Shown here: positions 15,404 to 23,765 of the stretch, piece by piece
How the letters are laid out: every line of letters starts with the position of its first letter
Position numbering within the stretch: the stretch's first letter is position 1
Assembly: GCA_045588915.1 (NCBI GenBank)
Contig: JAZNFA010000008.1
Coordinates: 62,001 to 126,000, forward strand
Length of the DNA: 64,000 nt
From: RGIG8050 sp045588915
GTDB taxonomy: Bacteria > Bacillota > Clostridia > Christensenellales > UBA1242
Direction of reading: 5' to 3'
Notes under the pieces: generated by a model
The model's database searches: none
Told to the model about the DNA's origin: nothing
Seen by the model: the letters and a program-made list of their open reading frames with translations, nothing else
Program-made: the position numbers and the translations under genes

Positions 15404-16013
15404 TTATCCTAATGGCGATAAGTATACCGGTCAAGTTGTTAACAATAAAAAAGAAGGTATAGGTGCTTATTCTTATAAAAGCGGAGCACGCTACGAGGGT
15501 CAATTCTCTCAGGATTTGAAAAATGGTCGTGGTTTGTACTATTTTACCAATGGCGATGTTATGGTCGCTAATTGGGTAAATGATGTCTTGCAACCAAGTG
15601 TTGTTTATCGTTTTGCCAATAATGACCAATATGAAGGTGAGCTACTTGACCAACAAATGAGTGGAAAAGGTGTGTACCGTTATAGTAACGGAAATGTTTA
15701 CCAAGGTGAATTTAAAAATGGATTACCTAATGGTAAGGGTGTTTTGATTTATGCCGAAGGTGGGCGTTACACCGGCGAGTGGGTTGATGGCAAACGTCAA
15801 GGAAAGGGTGTCCTGGATTATGGTGATGGCAATGGCTATCAGGGAGATTGGTTAAATGATCAACGTCACGGTAAAGGACGTCAAGTTTTTGCTAATAATG
15901 AACAGTTTGCTGGTGAGTGGCGAAATAATAAAAAACATGGCCAAGGTGTATACCTTTATGCAAATGGAGTTCAGGAAGAAGGTCGTTGGGAAAACGATAC
16001 TAAAATTAGCTAA
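15387..16013 (+). CDS. MORN-repeat protein
   Basis: The 208-residue protein is made of about nine MORN repeats of the form Y-x-G-x-(F/W)-x-x-x-x-x-(H/N)-G-x-G, for example YQGEFKNGLPNGKGVLIY and YTGEWVDGKRQGKGVLDY. There is no signal peptide or membrane segment. MORN repeats form an elongated beta sheet used as a scaffold. AAGGAGG precedes the ATG at 15387, inside the 3' end of the ClpX-like gene, so the two are translationally coupled and probably act together. The partner or membrane target is unknown. Confidence 0.9.
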   Translation: MEKVIDYPNGDKYTGQVVNNKKEGIGAYSYKSGARYEGQFSQDLKNGRGLYYFTNGDVMVANWVNDVLQPSVVYRFANNDQYEGELLDQQMSGKGVYRYSNGNVYQGEFKNGLPNGKGVLIYAEGGRYTGEWVDGKRQGKGVLDYGDGNGYQGDWLNDQRHGKGRQVFANNEQFAGEWRNNKKHGQGVYLYANGVQEEGRWENDTKIS

Positions 16014-16016
16014 TAT

Positions 16017-16463
16017 TTAATTTTTATTGTTTTGAATTGCTTGGACTGCTAATGCGTCACAACGATTATTGTATTCATTAGAACTATGTCCCTTGACCCA
16101 GACATAAGTGGGTTTATATTTTTTATTTAAATCAATAATCATTTCCCAAAGGTCACGATTAGCTACGGGTTTTTTGCTGGCATTCATCCAGCCTTTTATT
16201 TGCCAGTTATCTAACCAGTGTAAGTTGATTGCATTAACTATGTATTGACTGTCAGTATAAACCGTCACAGATGCTTGTTGCTCTTTAAGAGCCGATAATC
16301 CTTGAATAACAGCAGTTAACTCCATTCGATTGTTTGTTGTGTTTGGTTCAAAACCAGAAAATTCTTTTTCATTGTTTTCATCAATAATAATTGCTCCCCA
16401 GCCACCAGGACCAGGGTTTCCACTACAAGCACCATCAGTGTAAACTGCAATTGTCTTTTCCAT
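16017..16463 (-). CDS. rnhA: Ribonuclease HI
   Basis: The 148-residue enzyme degrades the RNA strand of RNA-DNA hybrids. The four catalytic acidic residues are visible: YTDGACSGNPGPGG (Asp), NRMELTAV (Glu), YTDSQYI (Asp) and RCDALA (Asp). HSSNEYNNRCD contains the flexible-loop His. I use the ATG at 16463 because a TTGCCA/TACAAT promoter lies between it and the end of the permease gene; an earlier in-frame start would add 12 unusual residues. It has no N-terminal hybrid-binding domain, like the E. coli enzyme. Confidence 0.93.
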   Translation of the reverse strand: MEKTIAVYTDGACSGNPGPGGWGAIIIDENNEKEFSGFEPNTTNNRMELTAVIQGLSALKEQQASVTVYTDSQYIVNAINLHWLDNWQIKGWMNASKKPVANRDLWEMIIDLNKKYKPTYVWVKGHSSNEYNNRCDALAVQAIQNNKN

Positions 16464-16469
16464 ATTGTA

Positions 16470-16499
16470 ATTGTAACTTGCTACTTTTGTTTTTGGCAA
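16470..16499 (-). promoter_or_regulatory. Promoter of rnhA
   Basis: On the minus strand TTGCCA (16499-16494) and TACAAT (16475-16470) are 18 bases apart, and the -10 box ends six bases before the ATG. There is no Shine-Dalgarno sequence, so the message is probably leaderless. Confidence 0.65.
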
Positions 16500-18026
16500 T
16501 CAATAAAAATCATGCCGACGGAACTTATGAATTAATAGTATATAAAGTAAAACTGTAATACTAAACATTACAGGGAAGGTATACCAAAAATTATATGTTG
16601 TCGGCATCGGTGATAAGAATAATTCTGCGCCACAATATCGAATTGGGTCTAAACCTAAAAGTGGTACGTATTGATAAAAGCTAAAATTACCTAAGAAAAA
16701 GTTTAAAGCGAGGATAATAAAATAAACAAAACTGATTAAGCCAATTATGACGAACGGTTTTGATTTAATGAATGAAAATAAACCACAAAGAGCGATTAAA
16801 GGTAATAATTTAAAGATTGAACTTAAAAAGTAAAGAGCAAAATAATTTGTAGCCGACATTACAGTCGGGGTTGTTCCGTTTAGTAAGAATAAAATATCTG
16901 GGCTGATATAGGCTTTAAATATTAGTAATCCAGATGCTAGATAAACACCGGTTAATACCAAAAAGGCAAGTGCCGATAATATTACAACAACGGTAATTTT
17001 TGTCAAAATTATCATTGAACGTTTTTTTCCGGCAGCGATTGGCGTAATCAGCGTACTTTGATATTTATCAGTAAAAAAAGCACTGGCTGTCCAAATCATT
17101 GTCAGCAATACAATAAAAAACATTGCCATTTCTAAATTTGTAAAAACAAAATCAAATAAGCTAACCTGACCATTTGATAAGTAAATTTTACCAAAACTGA
17201 ATGGCTTAGCATAATCAGCATTGTTTTGCTGTAAGCGATAATCTGCTAGTTTACAAGCCTTTGTTGAGGTTGCTATGTCCTTATAATCAGAGAATCCTTT
17301 GTATTGAGATAAATCACCGGTAAAGTGTGAATTCGATGCAACAGCTACCCAGTAACGGTTTAAAGCATATTCGTAAGCATTTGAATAGTCATAATCTTGG
17401 CTAGCTGGATAGTTGGCAAAGAAATTTTTTAATTCAGTTAAATCATTTTCTGCGATGGTTTGAACATAGAACAAATTATCTAAAACAGTTTGTAAATCGG
17501 CATCTTCCCAAGCAGGATTTGTGTTTTTTAAGCCCTTGATTATACCATCACCGGTTGTGTAATTTGCCGTAAAAAATTGATCAAGTTTTTCTAAAATTTG
17601 ATTAAAGCTATCGGCGTATTTACTTTGCACCAAAAGGTAGTCAGTTGTTTTATTTTCTAAACCATTGTAAATGTAATGTTGATAATAATCAGCATAAAAA
17701 GCCTGAAATGATTGATTTGCTAAATTATAGTTTTCAACAAGGTTTTTACCGTCCAGTGTGCTGGCATTCATTTTTTTGTAGTCTAAGTAAAATTTATCAA
17801 AAGCTTTTTCAAATTCTTGACGATTAAGTGTTGTATTCCAGTTGTCAATTTTCGTCGCTAATGCTGCGTAGTTGGCAGCGATATCATCAGAATTATTGGT
17901 TGGTGCTTTGTTGAAAAAAAAGCATGTCAGTGTTATTGTAAGGATACTGGTTACAAGTAAAACGATTAAAACAGATAAAGGTGAAACACGACGCCAAATT
18001 TTTTTAAATTCGTAATTAAATAACAT
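16500..18026 (-). CDS. ABC-2 family transporter permease-like membrane protein
   Basis: The 508-residue protein has one membrane segment near the N-terminus (about 16-36). A long extracellular loop of some 240 residues follows, then five hydrophobic segments in the C-terminal half, the layout of ABC-2 type exporter permeases. No ATP-binding partner is encoded nearby, so it would need an ATPase from elsewhere. The substrate is unknown. A run GGGGGA before the ATG may act as ribosome site. It is divergent from asd. Confidence 0.7.
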   Translation of the reverse strand: MLFNYEFKKIWRRVSPLSVLIVLLVTSILTITLTCFFFNKAPTNNSDDIAANYAALATKIDNWNTTLNRQEFEKAFDKFYLDYKKMNASTLDGKNLVENYNLANQSFQAFYADYYQHYIYNGLENKTTDYLLVQSKYADSFNQILEKLDQFFTANYTTGDGIIKGLKNTNPAWEDADLQTVLDNLFYVQTIAENDLTELKNFFANYPASQDYDYSNAYEYALNRYWVAVASNSHFTGDLSQYKGFSDYKDIATSTKACKLADYRLQQNNADYAKPFSFGKIYLSNGQVSLFDFVFTNLEMAMFFIVLLTMIWTASAFFTDKYQSTLITPIAAGKKRSMIILTKITVVVILSALAFLVLTGVYLASGLLIFKAYISPDILFLLNGTTPTVMSATNYFALYFLSSIFKLLPLIALCGLFSFIKSKPFVIIGLISFVYFIILALNFFLGNFSFYQYVPLLGLDPIRYCGAELFLSPMPTTYNFWYTFPVMFSITVLLYILLIHKFRRHDFY

Positions 18027-18071
18027 TTTTCCCCCATCACAAGTTCTATATTATTTTAATATATTATTGCT

Positions 18072-18998
18072 ATGGGAACAACTAAAATTGCTGTTATTGG
18101 GGCGACAGGTTTAGTCGGTGAAACAATATTAAAAATTTTGGAAGAACGTCAAATTAAGGGCGAATATTTTTTATTTTCAAGTGATGCACACGTAGGTAAA
18201 AAAATTATACTTAATGGTGAGGAAAATATAGTAGAGTCTTTAACCGTGGAGCGAGTAAAAGAAATCAAGGCAGACTTCGCTTTATTTGCTGCTGGCGCTG
18301 AAGTTGCTAAGGAGTGGGTGCCACAGTTTGTTGCAGTGGGCACAACAGTAATTGATAATAGTAGTTACTACCGAATGCAATCTGGTGTGCCACTCGTTGT
18401 TCCAGAAATTAATTTAGCCAGTATTGGACATAGTAAACTGATTGCCAACCCAAATTGTTCGACAATCGGCGCTGTGGTGGCGTTAGCGCCGTTAGATAAG
18501 CTATATAAAATAAAACGTATCGTTTATGCTACGTATCAAGCTATCAGTGGCGCAGGTCGTGACCCTAAGTTTAAACACCCAATTAAGAATAATGTCTTAC
18601 CTGATATTGATGTCTGTTTGCCAGATGGCAATACTAAAGAAGAAGTTAAAATGATTAATGAAACTCGTAAAATTTTAGGGCGTTCAGATATTGCAATTTC
18701 AGCTACTGCAGTACGTGTCCCAGTTGCAAACTGTCATTGTGTTGCAATCAATGTAGAGTTTTATCACGAGCCAGATTTGAACAAAATTAAAACTATTCTT
18801 GCTCAGTCGCCTGGTGTTGTTTATTGTGATGATTATGCTGTACCAACTGAAGTAAATGGTCACGATGAAGTTTATGTTGGTCGTGTGCGTCTTGATGCTT
18901 CTCAACGTAATACAATAAATTTGTGGACAGTTAGTGATAATTTAAGGAAAGGTGCTGCAACCAACGCTGTACAAATAATGGAGTCGTTGCTTGCTTGA
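18072..18998 (+). CDS. asd: Aspartate-semialdehyde dehydrogenase
   Basis: The 308-residue protein makes aspartate semialdehyde from aspartyl phosphate with NADPH, the branch point to lysine, diaminopimelate, threonine and methionine. It starts with the dinucleotide motif AVIGATGLVGETIL, has the active-site Cys in ANPNCSTIGAV, and AISGAGRDP, a usual family motif. The typical bacterial length is 330-370, so it is on the short side. An AT-rich stretch with possible -10 boxes (TAATAT, TATTAT) lies 4-9 bases before the ATG with no ribosome site. No lysine riboswitch is visible. Confidence 0.92.
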   Translation: MGTTKIAVIGATGLVGETILKILEERQIKGEYFLFSSDAHVGKKIILNGEENIVESLTVERVKEIKADFALFAAGAEVAKEWVPQFVAVGTTVIDNSSYYRMQSGVPLVVPEINLASIGHSKLIANPNCSTIGAVVALAPLDKLYKIKRIVYATYQAISGAGRDPKFKHPIKNNVLPDIDVCLPDGNTKEEVKMINETRKILGRSDIAISATAVRVPVANCHCVAINVEFYHEPDLNKIKTILAQSPGVVYCDDYAVPTEVNGHDEVYVGRVRLDASQRNTINLWTVSDNLRKGAATNAVQIMESLLA

Positions 18999-19110
18999 TT
19001 GTTTGTTGGTTGATGTATGTGTCGGTGTGGCTTTTGTATTTGTCACCTTTGTTACGACAATATTATTGATAAAAAAATAAAATTCGCCATTTTTTGATAA
19101 TGTATGCCGA

Positions 19111-19128
19111 TTATGCTGAAAAGCATAA
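19111..19128 (+). promoter_or_regulatory. 5' hairpin with GAAA tetraloop before spoIIAA
   Basis: TTATGCT (19111-19117) and AGCATAA (19122-19128) form a perfect 7-bp stem closed by a GAAA loop, immediately followed by the AAAGGAGG ribosome site. It may stabilise the 5' end of the message or affect ribosome access. I see no clear sigma-H or sigma-A promoter in the 140 bases before it. Confidence 0.5.
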
Positions 19129-19139
19129 AGGAGGTATTT

Positions 19140-19460
19140 ATGAATGTTTTAACACGAACGCATCATAACGTGTTGTACATCTCTTTAAATGGTGAGTTAG
19201 ATGAAAAAACAGCAGAATACACACGTTTGCAGTTAGAACAGGCTATGCTAAATTCGACAGCTGGTCAAATTGTTATTGACTTAGCAAATTTAGCATTTAT
19301 GGATTCAACTGGTATTGGAGTGCTATTAGGACGTTACAAAAAAATGAAAGATCGTGGTATTCCGATTTACATTGCGAATCCATCTGTGCAAGCAGAAAGA
19401 ATTTTTCAAATGACAGGGCTTTATAAAATTATGCCAAGAATAAAAGGGGCAATCTCATGA
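19140..19460 (+). CDS. spoIIAA: Anti-sigma F factor antagonist SpoIIAA (STAS domain)
   Basis: The 106-residue STAS-domain protein releases sigma F by binding SpoIIAB. The phosphorylated Ser lies in FMDSTGIGVLLGRY, the usual motif. The ATG at 19140 has AAAGGAGG upstream and is preferred to an earlier in-frame ATG at 19104. Its stop overlaps the spoIIAB start as ATGA. The complete order spoIIAA-spoIIAB-sigF matches the spore-forming Bacillota operon. Confidence 0.93.
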   Translation: MNVLTRTHHNVLYISLNGELDEKTAEYTRLQLEQAMLNSTAGQIVIDLANLAFMDSTGIGVLLGRYKKMKDRGIPIYIANPSVQAERIFQMTGLYKIMPRIKGAIS

Positions 19461-19918
19461 GTGAAATTATCAATCAATTATCAATGCAAATTCCAGCGAA
19501 AAGTGAAAACGAATCTTTTGCGCGTTCGGTTGTAGCAGCATTCTGTGTTAGTTTAAACCCTACTATAGATGAAATCAGTGATATTAAAACAGCTGTCAGT
19601 GAAGCTGTCACTAACTGCGTAGTACACGCTTATCAAAAACGACAAAGCAATGATGATCTTATTACGATTGATTGCAAATTATATCCCGAAATGTTAGAAG
19701 TAAAAATCAGTGATCAAGGTGTGGGTATTGCTAACATCAATCAAGCGATGGAACCATTTTATACGACTGAACCGAACAGTGAACGTAGTGGTATGGGATT
19801 TACTGTAATGCAAAGTTTTATGGACACAATTTTCGTCAATAATCAAGTTGGGGGCGGAACAGTGGTAGTTATGCAAAAAATGTTTACAAAGGATAAAAAG
19901 AAAGTAAGTGGGGAATGA
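19457..19918 (+). CDS. spoIIAB: Anti-sigma F factor / serine kinase SpoIIAB
   Basis: The 153-residue GHKL kinase holds sigma F inactive and phosphorylates SpoIIAA. The N box lies in AVSEAVTNCVVHAY, the G1 box in DQGVGI and the G2 box in RSGMGFTVMQSFMD. Length is usual for the family (about 145). It is coupled to spoIIAA by a 4-base overlap. Confidence 0.93.
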   Translation: MSEIINQLSMQIPAKSENESFARSVVAAFCVSLNPTIDEISDIKTAVSEAVTNCVVHAYQKRQSNDDLITIDCKLYPEMLEVKISDQGVGIANINQAMEPFYTTEPNSERSGMGFTVMQSFMDTIFVNNQVGGGTVVVMQKMFTKDKKKVSGE

Positions 19919-19924
19919 TTCCCT

Positions 19925-20659
19925 ATGCAACAAGACATTGTAATCGATTTAGTATTGCGTGCTAAGAATGGAGACGAGCAAGCAAAAAATACTTTGGTGC
20001 AACAAAATCAACCTTTAATTAAATCACTCTTAAAACGTTATCTTGGAAAGGGAGTGGAGTATGATGATTTATATCAATTAGGTTGTCTGGGGTTTGTTAA
20101 GGCAATCAATAAGTTTGATCCACAATATCAAGTTAAGTTTACGACGTATGCTACACCTTTAATCATAGGAGAGATTAAACGTTTTTTACGTGACGATGGG
20201 GCAGTCAAAGTTAGTCGTTCAGTTAAGACTTTATATATGAAGATAAAAAAATATTTATTGCTAAAAAGCGGCGAAATAACACCACCTACAATTGATGAAA
20301 TAGCGGCTGAGTTTTCTGTAACAAAAGAAGAGGTTATCTTTGCAATGGAAGCGTCACATATGCCATTGCCTTTGTTTGCGACTGGACTTAACGAAGATAG
20401 TGAGGAGAGTACCTGCCTAGCTGATAAAATTGTGGCTAGTGATGACAGTGATTTTTTAGATAAATTGATGATAAAAAATATGTTGGATCGATTACCTTTG
20501 CGTGAACGTCAGGTGATTTTACTGCGCTATTTTCGAAATGCGACACAAAGCGAAGTAGCACGCAGTTTGCATCTTTCTCAAGTTCAGGTTAGTCGTATTG
20601 AGCGAAAAGTATTAAACGGAATGAGAGCATACCTTAATGCCGATGAGGGTGTTGTATAA
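19925..20659 (+). CDS. sigF: RNA polymerase sigma-F factor (early forespore)
   Basis: The 244-residue sigma-70 family protein has region 2 (YDDLYQLGCLGFVKAINKFD and FTTYATPLIIGEIKRFLRD), region 3 and region 4 (RQVILLRYFRNATQSEVAR and LSQVQVSRIERKVL). In Bacillota it directs the first forespore-specific gene set. The ribosome site GTGGGGAA lies partly in a small hairpin formed with ATTCCC before the ATG, so translation may depend on ribosomes finishing spoIIAB six bases upstream. Confidence 0.92.
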   Translation: MQQDIVIDLVLRAKNGDEQAKNTLVQQNQPLIKSLLKRYLGKGVEYDDLYQLGCLGFVKAINKFDPQYQVKFTTYATPLIIGEIKRFLRDDGAVKVSRSVKTLYMKIKKYLLLKSGEITPPTIDEIAAEFSVTKEEVIFAMEASHMPLPLFATGLNEDSEESTCLADKIVASDDSDFLDKLMIKNMLDRLPLRERQVILLRYFRNATQSEVARSLHLSQVQVSRIERKVLNGMRAYLNADEGVV

Positions 20660-20682
20660 AGCTTAGTTGTGTTAATTAGTGA

Positions 20683-20711
20683 TTGACAAAAGTGCGTAAT
20701 TATTTTATTAT
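20683..20711 (+). promoter_or_regulatory. Promoter of rplU
   Basis: A consensus TTGACA (20683-20688) and TATTAT (20706-20711) are 17 bases apart, ending seven bases before the ATG of rplU. No leader or ribosome site is left, so the L21 message should be leaderless and lacks the usual L21 leader RNA. Confidence 0.8.
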
Positions 20712-20718
20712 AGTTGTT

Positions 20719-21009
20719 ATGAACGCAATTATTATGCAAGGTGGTAAACAATATAGCGTGCAACCAGGCGACGAAGTTATCGTTGAAAAGATTGACGGTA
20801 AAATCGGCGACAAAGTTGAAGTTCAAACTGTTGTATCTTATGATAACGGTAAAGTTGATACTAAACCTGGTAAAGTAACAGCCACCATCGTGGAACATGG
20901 AAAAGGTGACAAAATCAATGGTTTTAAATATAAACCAAAAAATAATGTGCGCAAAAAATATGGTCATCGTCAACCTTATACAAAAATTAAAATCGGAGGA
21001 AGTAACTAA
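20719..21009 (+). CDS. rplU: 50S ribosomal protein L21
   Basis: The 96-residue protein starts MNAIIMQGGKQYSVQPGDEV and ends KKYGHRQPYTKIKIGG, both typical for bL21. The start at 20719 is set by the promoter upstream; a TTG at 20683, in frame, is in fact the -35 box. It is the first gene of rplU-rpmA. Confidence 0.95.
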   Translation: MNAIIMQGGKQYSVQPGDEVIVEKIDGKIGDKVEVQTVVSYDNGKVDTKPGKVTATIVEHGKGDKINGFKYKPKNNVRKKYGHRQPYTKIKIGGSN

Positions 21010-21011
21010 GC

Positions 21012-21260
21012 ATGGCTCATCATAAAGGGGGCGGCTCAACCGCCAATGGAAGAGATAGTAATTCAAAACGCTTAGGCGTGAAGATTGCTGATGGTCAAAT
21101 GGCTAAGGCAGGTTCAATTATTGTTCGTCAACGTGGAACAGATGTAAAACCTGGCAACAATGTTGGTTGTGGTCATGACCATACTTTATTTGCATTAAAA
21201 GAGGGTACTGTTAAATTTACTCGTAAAGCAAATAACAAAAAATTCTGTTCAGTAGAATAA
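21012..21260 (+). CDS. rpmA: 50S ribosomal protein L27, without N-terminal extension
   Basis: The 82-residue protein begins MAHHKGGGSTANGRDSNSK, the mature N-terminus that reaches the peptidyl transferase centre. In most Bacillota L27 is made with a short extension that the protease Prp removes, and prp lies between rplU and rpmA. Here both the extension and the prp gene are absent; only two bases separate the two ribosomal genes. GGAGG at 20995-20999 is the ribosome site. Confidence 0.95.
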   Translation: MAHHKGGGSTANGRDSNSKRLGVKIADGQMAKAGSIIVRQRGTDVKPGNNVGCGHDHTLFALKEGTVKFTRKANNKKFCSVE

Positions 21261-21281
21261 TCAAAAAATTATGACATATAA

Positions 21282-21662
21282 ATGGTCATGGTTAAAGGAA
21301 TTGGAAAAGGAGTGTTGTACGCAGTAATCGTTACGCTCCTTTTTATTTTGTCGTTTTCTTTTATAGTACAAATGTGTGGGTTGGCTAATGGGGTAATTAA
21401 ACCTGTGATGCAGGTCGTAAAGGTTATCTCAATTTTCATTGCTGTTGCAATTGCAATTAAATCAATCAAGAATCAAGCCTGGCTTTTTGGTGGTTTAATT
21501 GGACTGTTATATATGGTCGTGACATTTTTAATTTTTTCAATGTTAGATGGGAAGTTTGTTATCGATTTCACTGCGTTAAGTGATTTATTATTTGGAGTGT
21601 TGGCTGGTGTTATTTCAGCGATACTTTTACGCTTGCGAAATAAAGATGTTGAAGTTGTATAA
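21282..21662 (+). CDS. Small four-helix membrane protein (TIGR04086-like)
   Basis: The 126-residue protein has four hydrophobic segments (about 8-30, 40-57, 64-85 and 95-115) and a short basic tail RLRNKDVEV. The size and segment order fit the TIGR04086 family of membrane proteins found in Clostridia, whose function is unknown. There is no clear ribosome site before the ATG. Confidence 0.65.
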   Translation: MVMVKGIGKGVLYAVIVTLLFILSFSFIVQMCGLANGVIKPVMQVVKVISIFIAVAIAIKSIKNQAWLFGGLIGLLYMVVTFLIFSMLDGKFVIDFTALSDLLFGVLAGVISAILLRLRNKDVEVV

Positions 21663-21665
21663 ATA

Positions 21666-21674
21666 TGCTATAAT
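21666..21674 (+). promoter_or_regulatory. Extended -10 promoter element of polA
   Basis: TGCTATAAT is an extended -10 element (TGN before TATAAT) that ends six bases before the GTG start of polA. There is no ribosome site, so the message is probably leaderless. Confidence 0.65.
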
Positions 21675-21680
21675 TAATTT

Positions 21681-23765
21681 GTGGATAAATTTTTAGTGAT
21701 TGATGGCAATAGTTTGCTGAATCGTGCTTACTATGCCTTTGGTGGGCGTGGTGAGATTGGTGAGTTAAGTTTTGGTGGAATGCCAACAAATGCTGTTTAT
21801 GGTTTCCTTAATATGTTTATTAAGGCTGCAACGGATTTAAAGGTTAAATATGTTTGCGTAGCCTTTGATATGCGTCAACCAACTTTCCGTCATCAGATGT
21901 TTAAAGAATATAAAGCTAATCGTCATAAGATGCCTGATGATTTAGCTGTTCAATTTGATCAATTAAAAGCTATTTTACAAACAATGAAGGTTAAAATTTA
22001 CCAGTGTGCTGGTTATGAAGCAGATGATATTATTGGTACAATTGCTGGTAAAGTTAAAGGCGTCACTGTGATAAATCTAACTGCTGACCGTGACGGATTA
22101 CAGTTGGTTGCACCAAATGTGGAACTACATCTAACAAAGACAGGGGTGACAAATCTTGATGTTTGGACGGTGGAACGCATTCAAAAAGAGTATGGATTAA
22201 CACCACGACAATTGATTGATGTTAAAGCCTTAATGGGTGACAAAAGTGATAACATTCCCGGTGCAATGGGTGTAGGAGAGAAGACGGCAGTTAGTCTAAT
22301 TCAAAAGTATGGCTCAGTAGAAGAAGTTATTAAATCGGGTGCAAACAAAAAAGTAAATGACTGTGTGACACAAGTTGAAATGTCAAAAAAACTGGCAGCC
22401 ATAAATTGCGAAGTTCCAATCGAGTTTCAGCTTGAAGATTGTCCGTTTGTTTTTCCTTTTAGTGATGACGTTAAAAAACAATTTGAAAAGGCTGGCTTTA
22501 AAAGTTTATTACGTCGTGATATATGGGTAAGTGGTCCAACTGTTGTTAAACCCGTTCCATCTTTATTCGGTGATGTGAAAGATGAAAGCAAGGCTCTAGA
22601 CGAATCAGTATTACCAGTCTTGCATAAAATGTCAAACAACGGAATTAAAGTTGATGTAGCGTCATTAAACGCCTTAGCGACGAAACTCGAAGCTGAAATT
22701 AGTCAACTTGAAGGCGAAATTTTTGCTTTGGCTGGTGAAACATTTAACATCAAATCAACACAAGCTTTAAGTGATGTATTACAACGTAAATTAGGTGTTA
22801 GTCTAACCAAGAAGACAAAAACAGGTTATTCAACAAACGAAGAAGTTTTGACACAATTAGCACCAAATGTTCCACTTGCTGCTAAAGTTTTAGAGTATCG
22901 TGGTAAATATAAATTATATTCAACGTATGTGCGTGGATACGGTAATGCTGTTGATTTAGAGGGTTTAATTCATACGACATTCAATATTGATAAAACAGCC
23001 ACAGGTCGCTTGTCGTCAAGCGAGCCGAACTTGCAAAATATTCCACAGCGCAAAACAGATAGTGAAATATTTCGCCAGATTTTTATTTCTCGTTTTGATA
23101 ATGGAAAAATTTTATCAGCAGATTATTCACAAATTGAGTTACGTCTTTTGGCAGCATTGTCAAGTGAAGAAAGTTTAATTGATGTTTTTAATCGTGGTGT
23201 GGATATTCACCGTGAGACTGCAGAAAAGCTTTTTGGTGACCCTAATCGTCGTCGTGATGCAAAGGCAGTTAATTTTGGTATTATCTATGGTATCTCTTCA
23301 TTTGGTTTAGCTAAAGATTTACATTGTGGTTTCCACGAAGCAGCAGAAATAATTAAAAACTATTTTTTGACTTATCCTAAGGTTAAGGCATTCTTAGATC
23401 GCTGTGTGGTAAGTGCAAAACAAAATGGTTATGTATCTACAATGTTTGGACGTCGTCGTTATATACCAGAGTTGTATTCAAACAACAATAATATTGTTGC
23501 TTTTGCGACACGTGCTGCGATGAATATGCCAATGCAAGGTACTGCGGCTGATATTATTAAAAAGGCCATGCTCAGCATTGATCGAGAAATGACCGAACGT
23601 GGTTTGAAGAGCTTAATGGTCTTGCAAATTCACGACGAACTTGTTTTTGATTGTGTTCCAGATGAAGTTGAGATTGTTAGTGAAATTGTTAAAAGGGAAA
23701 TGGAAAACACTGTTAAGCTAGCAGTTAAGTTGGAAGTAAATATTGATGTTAAGCCGACACTTTAG
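21681..23765 (+). CDS. polA: DNA polymerase I, compact form lacking the 3'-5' exonuclease domain
   Basis: The 694-residue enzyme has the 5' nuclease at about residues 1-285 (MDKFLVIDGNSLLNRAYYAF; YEADDIIGT; GDKSDNIPG). It then passes over only some 35 residues into the polymerase domain (from about 310), with motif A SADYSQIELR, motif B RRDAKAVNFGIIYG and motif C QIHDELVF. The usual protein is near 880 residues because of the intermediate exonuclease-like domain, which is missing here. It would still replace RNA primers but cannot proofread. Its 3' end overlaps the convergent pgsA gene by 17 bases. Confidence 0.95.
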   Translation: MDKFLVIDGNSLLNRAYYAFGGRGEIGELSFGGMPTNAVYGFLNMFIKAATDLKVKYVCVAFDMRQPTFRHQMFKEYKANRHKMPDDLAVQFDQLKAILQTMKVKIYQCAGYEADDIIGTIAGKVKGVTVINLTADRDGLQLVAPNVELHLTKTGVTNLDVWTVERIQKEYGLTPRQLIDVKALMGDKSDNIPGAMGVGEKTAVSLIQKYGSVEEVIKSGANKKVNDCVTQVEMSKKLAAINCEVPIEFQLEDCPFVFPFSDDVKKQFEKAGFKSLLRRDIWVSGPTVVKPVPSLFGDVKDESKALDESVLPVLHKMSNNGIKVDVASLNALATKLEAEISQLEGEIFALAGETFNIKSTQALSDVLQRKLGVSLTKKTKTGYSTNEEVLTQLAPNVPLAAKVLEYRGKYKLYSTYVRGYGNAVDLEGLIHTTFNIDKTATGRLSSSEPNLQNIPQRKTDSEIFRQIFISRFDNGKILSADYSQIELRLLAALSSEESLIDVFNRGVDIHRETAEKLFGDPNRRRDAKAVNFGIIYGISSFGLAKDLHCGFHEAAEIIKNYFLTYPKVKAFLDRCVVSAKQNGYVSTMFGRRRYIPELYSNNNNIVAFATRAAMNMPMQGTAADIIKKAMLSIDREMTERGLKSLMVLQIHDELVFDCVPDEVEIVSEIVKREMENTVKLAVKLEVNIDVKPTL

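Noticed and set aside
18999..19110. A sigma-H promoter for spoIIA
   Set aside because: No convincing AGGAA-type -35 with GAAT-type -10 is visible; the region has only weak AT-rich boxes.
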